This document shows positions 61,013-64,000 of a stretch of 64,000 bases of DNA, piece by piece (the stretch's first letter is position 1; each line of letters starts with the position of its first letter). Position numbers and translations under genes: made by a program. Source of the DNA: Chondrus crispus (Eukaryota; Rhodophyta; Florideophyceae; Gigartinales; Gigartinaceae); the NCBI RefSeq assembly GCF_000350225.1, contig NW_005178809.1:265009-329008 (forward strand), read 5' to 3'. A model generated the notes under the pieces. The model was given only the letters and a program-made list of their open reading frames with translations, was not told the origin of the DNA and ran no database searches.

Positions 61013-63081
61013 AAAGGCAAATCCTGCTAAAAAATGTAACTCAGCCCATCGATCGAAGCGGGATTTTCTACAAGAGAGATGTTCTGTGATAGCGACAGAA
61101 AAGAGAGGTCGATCGGGTTCCAACGGCCCCGTTGGTCATAAAGCAGGGCAGAGAAACAGAAATGTTCTCCACAGTGATGCTGATTATGGGTCTCCTGTTC
61201 GCAATAATCTCCCATCGCGATCATCAGCTGATTTAGAAACTTTAAGAGGCGATGGGAAACTTGGAAGTGATGATGATCATAATCCTGCTCCTAACGATGA
61301 TAATCAACATATTAATTGTGCAAGAGCAGAATCCTGTCGAGAAGAGGAGAATGATTGCGTCCCTCCGAGTTTGACCGCTTCAAATGCATATCTTTTTAGT
61401 ATATTCAAGCGCATGGAGAAAGATTTTGTGAATCACATGAAAGGCTTCGAGTCTCGAGTGTGCTCTAAAATTGCAGATCTACGGGAGGAGCAAAAACAAA
61501 TCAAGAAAGAACTCGAAGAAATTCGAGGAACTCGAAGTCTGGGCGCTAGCACAAAATCGACATCTTCAGCGAGAACTTCTCTGTCACTTTGGAATGAAAA
61601 ACTTGATCAACTGACGCCGCATGCGAACTACGTGTTCAAAAGCGGTGCTCTAACCAGGATTGCTTGTATTAATGTCGCTGTGACAATATTCAAAATTGCG
61701 GGGGTTCTGGACAGCTCCTTCACAACTGTTCCACGGCATTAGAAACGATCATTTTCGGAAAGCAACCAAACCAGCCTCGAAATGTTCTTCATAAGGGGGT
61801 GTGATTCCGCCATTGCGAATTCAGGCAGTCGTTCGTGCTTACACTTTTGGTGAACTTGCACAACAATAGACTTGGAGTTTTCAACTCCATAAGGGATGGT
61901 GAGGCCGAAATCAACGGCCAAGGTGACTCTACGGCTACTTTGAGATCCCCAGAAAGTCGAAGTCAGCCAGCCACATGTGACCACAGCGCAAGGAATCTTC
62001 ATGGTCAATGTGACGCATGTGAGGTGGATAAATCGCCGAGAAGTGCGACATTGTGCAGAAAAATTGATCAACCAAGATGGCTTCAAAGGGGTCTCATCCG
62101 TGGTGATGATGTTTCAGAGGCTCGCGCTTATCTCGAAACAGTGCCAGAGTCCCGCGGGAACCAATGCCTCCGCATTGGTGCATCTGGTCACAAGCTGATT
62201 CTGCGAAAGACAGTGGTAAAGAGCACCCCCTGTAAGCGTGACATTGCACTCCACGGCGCAAAAAAAATTTCAGTCTTGTAACTGGTTTTTTGCATGATGG
62301 ACGCGAAAGGTGCAAAGCAATTTTCGCAGAGGAATTAGGGTATTTGATGGTAGACTGGGACAGTTTCAAGCCTGATGCAAGCCAGGCAACTTTGAGGATC
62401 AGGTGGGCATACCCTGGAAATGATTTCGAAATTGAGTCTCTTAATGATGTCCCTAAAACCATACGCAGCTCTCAGGCTTCTAGCGAAGTTGACGCCGGCA
62501 ATATCGATCGGATGCGAAAGTTGGTTGTCGACAGACTCGATATGGTTTTCGTTGTTGAACATGACGTACTGGTTGTGGAGGGCGCAAACACAAGGAAGAG
62601 GAGAGGAGGTGAGGTTCGTAGGCTCACAAAAGCAGTCAATTTGATTGACGTTTCCACTCGATTCCTGGTAGAGTTTTGTCACTGTGAAGAGCAAGCGGCT
62701 TTTTTGCGTGGTCACGAGAACTCCTTACGCAGTATTGTGTGTGTCGCATTAGTGTTTCGTTCGCTCGTGGCTGATTTTATGGAGGCCACCCTTGACGATC
62801 GTCAAAGCAACGGTTCCATCATCTTTGGAAACCTCTCTCCAGACGATGTTACATGCGGTATTTCCAAGCTTTCGTCATTTATACCTGGATATTCAGTTAT
62901 GAAGAGAGTTCTTGACACTAAGGCTCTCAGAATGAATGATCGTGAGTACGCAAAAATCAATCTGAAGTCGATCGACAAAACTAATGCATTTTCTACACGC
63001 GAAATGCAAAGTGGTGAAGATGAAAGTCATATAGGGGCCGAAATTGTTCCTTCTCGCGCAGATGGAGTATTCTTACTTTAA
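61013..63081 (+). pseudogene. Unidentified gene or pseudogene, probably spliced
   Basis: This is AT-richer than the retroelements. Three protein-like parts lie in order on the plus strand. The first (about 61020-61740) has a Ser/Lys/Asp-rich start, a helical region ADLREEQKQIKKELEEIRG that looks coiled-coil, and ends ...FKSGALTRIACINVAVTIFKIAGVLD. The middle (about 61780-62231) is in mixed frames. The last (62274-63081) is an open frame of ~265 codons, without an early ATG, containing LVTGFLHDGRERCKAIFAEELGYLMVDWDSF. A GTAAGC at 62232 and TTTCAG ending at 62273 would make a 42-nt intron that keeps the frame open on both sides. I do not recognise the family. The left end is cut by the gypsy LTR. 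Confidence 0.4.
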
Positions 63082-63756
63082 CCCTATCTTTCTTCATCTG
63101 ATCCGCGACATAGTAGTGAAAGCCATGTTATATGCAGTTATAACAAACAAGCCCTAATAGGGGTTTTCTGTAGATCCGTTTCTAGTGCAAAGATCGTTGT
63201 TTTTCTTTAGTCATGCCAGGGCCCTGGCGTCGTTCTCCTCGTCAGATACGTGTGTATATTTGGGCAGAGGTGTCACGCGTGTGCCCTTCGCTACTGGGTG
63301 GCGCCCTGGTGGAGAGGTACATGCGCGAGGGAGAGCGTGAGAGCTGCAGCAGGGCTGGTTGCGAGGTGCTCAGGGGGTAGGAGTGGCGGCTTTTGGCGCG
63401 GTGGCGAATGCAGACATGGCTCTCTCGCAGGTAGTAGATGCTAGCTGCGGTAATTGAAGGGGCAGCTGGCTCCTTTTTAAGTGCTTCTGTTTCTCCAGCC
63501 TGAAGCGAAAATTGTTCATTGCTGTGATCCACATTGTTTTTTAGCTGGACACAGTATGATTGGTTAAATGCACGGCATCTATGACGTGGCCTACCAGCGC
63601 TTCCCAGAAAATGCAACTTCATTCCCTGATGTGCATTTTTTCGGAATAACTTCCCCTCCAACTGTCAACAGCTGGAGGACAAGTATCCCCGCCCTCCCCC
63701 ACATACGGCACATACCTTACACACACAACTGCTGCAGACAGATGCCCGGCCCTCAT
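63082..63756. other. Intergenic stretch, nothing recognised
   Basis: The frames here are short. The longest, on the minus strand at about 63242-63661, has no domain. GC content is mixed. Confidence 0.4.
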
Positions 63757-63854
63757 CCCGCTCCTCCCATCCCGCTCCCTCCGTCCCGCTCCCCACATCC
63801 CGCTCCCCCCATCCCGCTCCTCCCATCCCGCTCCCTCCGTCCCGCTCCGCACAT
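63757..63854 (+). repeat. 14-bp minisatellite, seven units
   Basis: Seven tandem 14-bp units of the form CCCGCTCCNCCCAT. Units 1-2 equal units 5-6, so there is a higher-order period of 56 bp. Confidence 0.9.
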
Positions 63855-63860
63855 CCCTGA

Positions 63861-63925
63861 CCCGGCCCGCCAACGCGTGCACCAGGTCCCCGACGCCCTG
63901 TCACGCCTCGTATCACCGAGGTCTG
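63861..63925 (+). mobile_element. Small fragment of gypsy RNase H sequence
   Basis: It encodes RVHQVPDALSRLV, matching the end of RNase H in the chromovirus at about 56131-56169, with silent and flanking differences. Nothing else of pol precedes it; it may be the edge of an element continuing right of the gap or an isolated scrap. Confidence 0.7.
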
Positions 63926-63979
63926 CCATCTCAACAACCTGCGCATGATGGGGTATCATAATTTGCATGAACGACACAT

Positions 63980-64000
63980 NNNNNNNNNNNNNNNNNNNNN
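63980..64000. other. Run of N (assembly gap)
   Basis: Undetermined bases at the window edge. Confidence 0.99.

Noticed and set aside
60771..61742. 323-codon plus-strand frame as one protein
   Set aside because: Its first part is LTR sequence that gives the same peptide at the left LTR; the frame only by chance runs on into the flanking unknown gene.
63757..63854. Seven regularly spaced units as a CRISPR array
   Set aside because: The units are contiguous 14-mers without spacers in a eukaryotic nuclear sequence; a minisatellite.

Overview
This window is nuclear DNA from a photosynthetic eukaryote. It encodes Golgi and endosomal SNAREs, an eIF2B subunit, a TAP42/alpha4 protein, RING and C2H2 zinc-finger proteins, a eukaryotic tRNA-Glu with a Pol III terminator, and several proteins with plastid or thylakoid targeting (a Tic22-like protein, a lumenal pentapeptide-repeat protein, a twin-arginine ChaN-like protein). 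A stand-alone ATP-citrate lyase B subunit, a bacterial-type glucokinase, compact nearly intronless genes and Ty3/gypsy chromoviruses would fit a red alga. That placement is inference; no marker in the window proves it.

Positions 1-34.7 kb are the gene-bearing part. In order: RING-H2 E3 ligase, amidohydrolase, RsfS/Iojap, a 4 kb gene-poor stretch, C2H2 zinc-finger protein, Sed5/syntaxin-5, TAP42/alpha4, a lysine-rich nucleolar-type protein, a longin R-SNARE with a hidden 5' exon, an eIF2B-beta-like subunit, an RluA-type pseudouridine synthase, a three-exon lumenal pentapeptide protein, Tic22-like, ChaN-like, ACLB, tRNA-Glu(UUC), a short TIR element, a glucokinase with a C-terminal membrane segment, an NYN/Regnase-like RNase, and pyrroline-5-carboxylate reductase. 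Neighbours are often tail to tail with 3-35 bp between stops, or divergent from a shared promoter (pentapeptide protein and Tic22-like).

Positions 34.9-61 kb are a nest of transposable elements. They include a possible MITE; a complete Ty1/copia element (35578-41392, minus strand, apparently identical 537-bp LTRs, 5-bp target duplication ACGGT, half-tRNA-iMet primer site) whose pol is broken; a decayed PiggyBac-like transposase that also carries a YqaJ-type nuclease domain; a truncated chromovirus-like gypsy element; and a second, nearly complete gypsy chromovirus (49964-61012) with 700-bp LTRs, a chromodomain, a single TGA in pol, and an unexplained 2.27-kb insert between pol and the 3' LTR. 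Several lesions in these elements are Trp codons turned into stops.

Positions 61-64 kb are lower in GC again. They hold an unidentified, probably spliced or decaying gene, a 14-bp minisatellite, a scrap of gypsy RNase H sequence and a run of N.

The strongest candidate for something undescribed is the pseudogene at 41.6-44.9 kb, which combines a PiggyBac-like DDE transposase with a YqaJ/PD-(D/E)XK nuclease domain placed between the second and third presumed catalytic aspartates.
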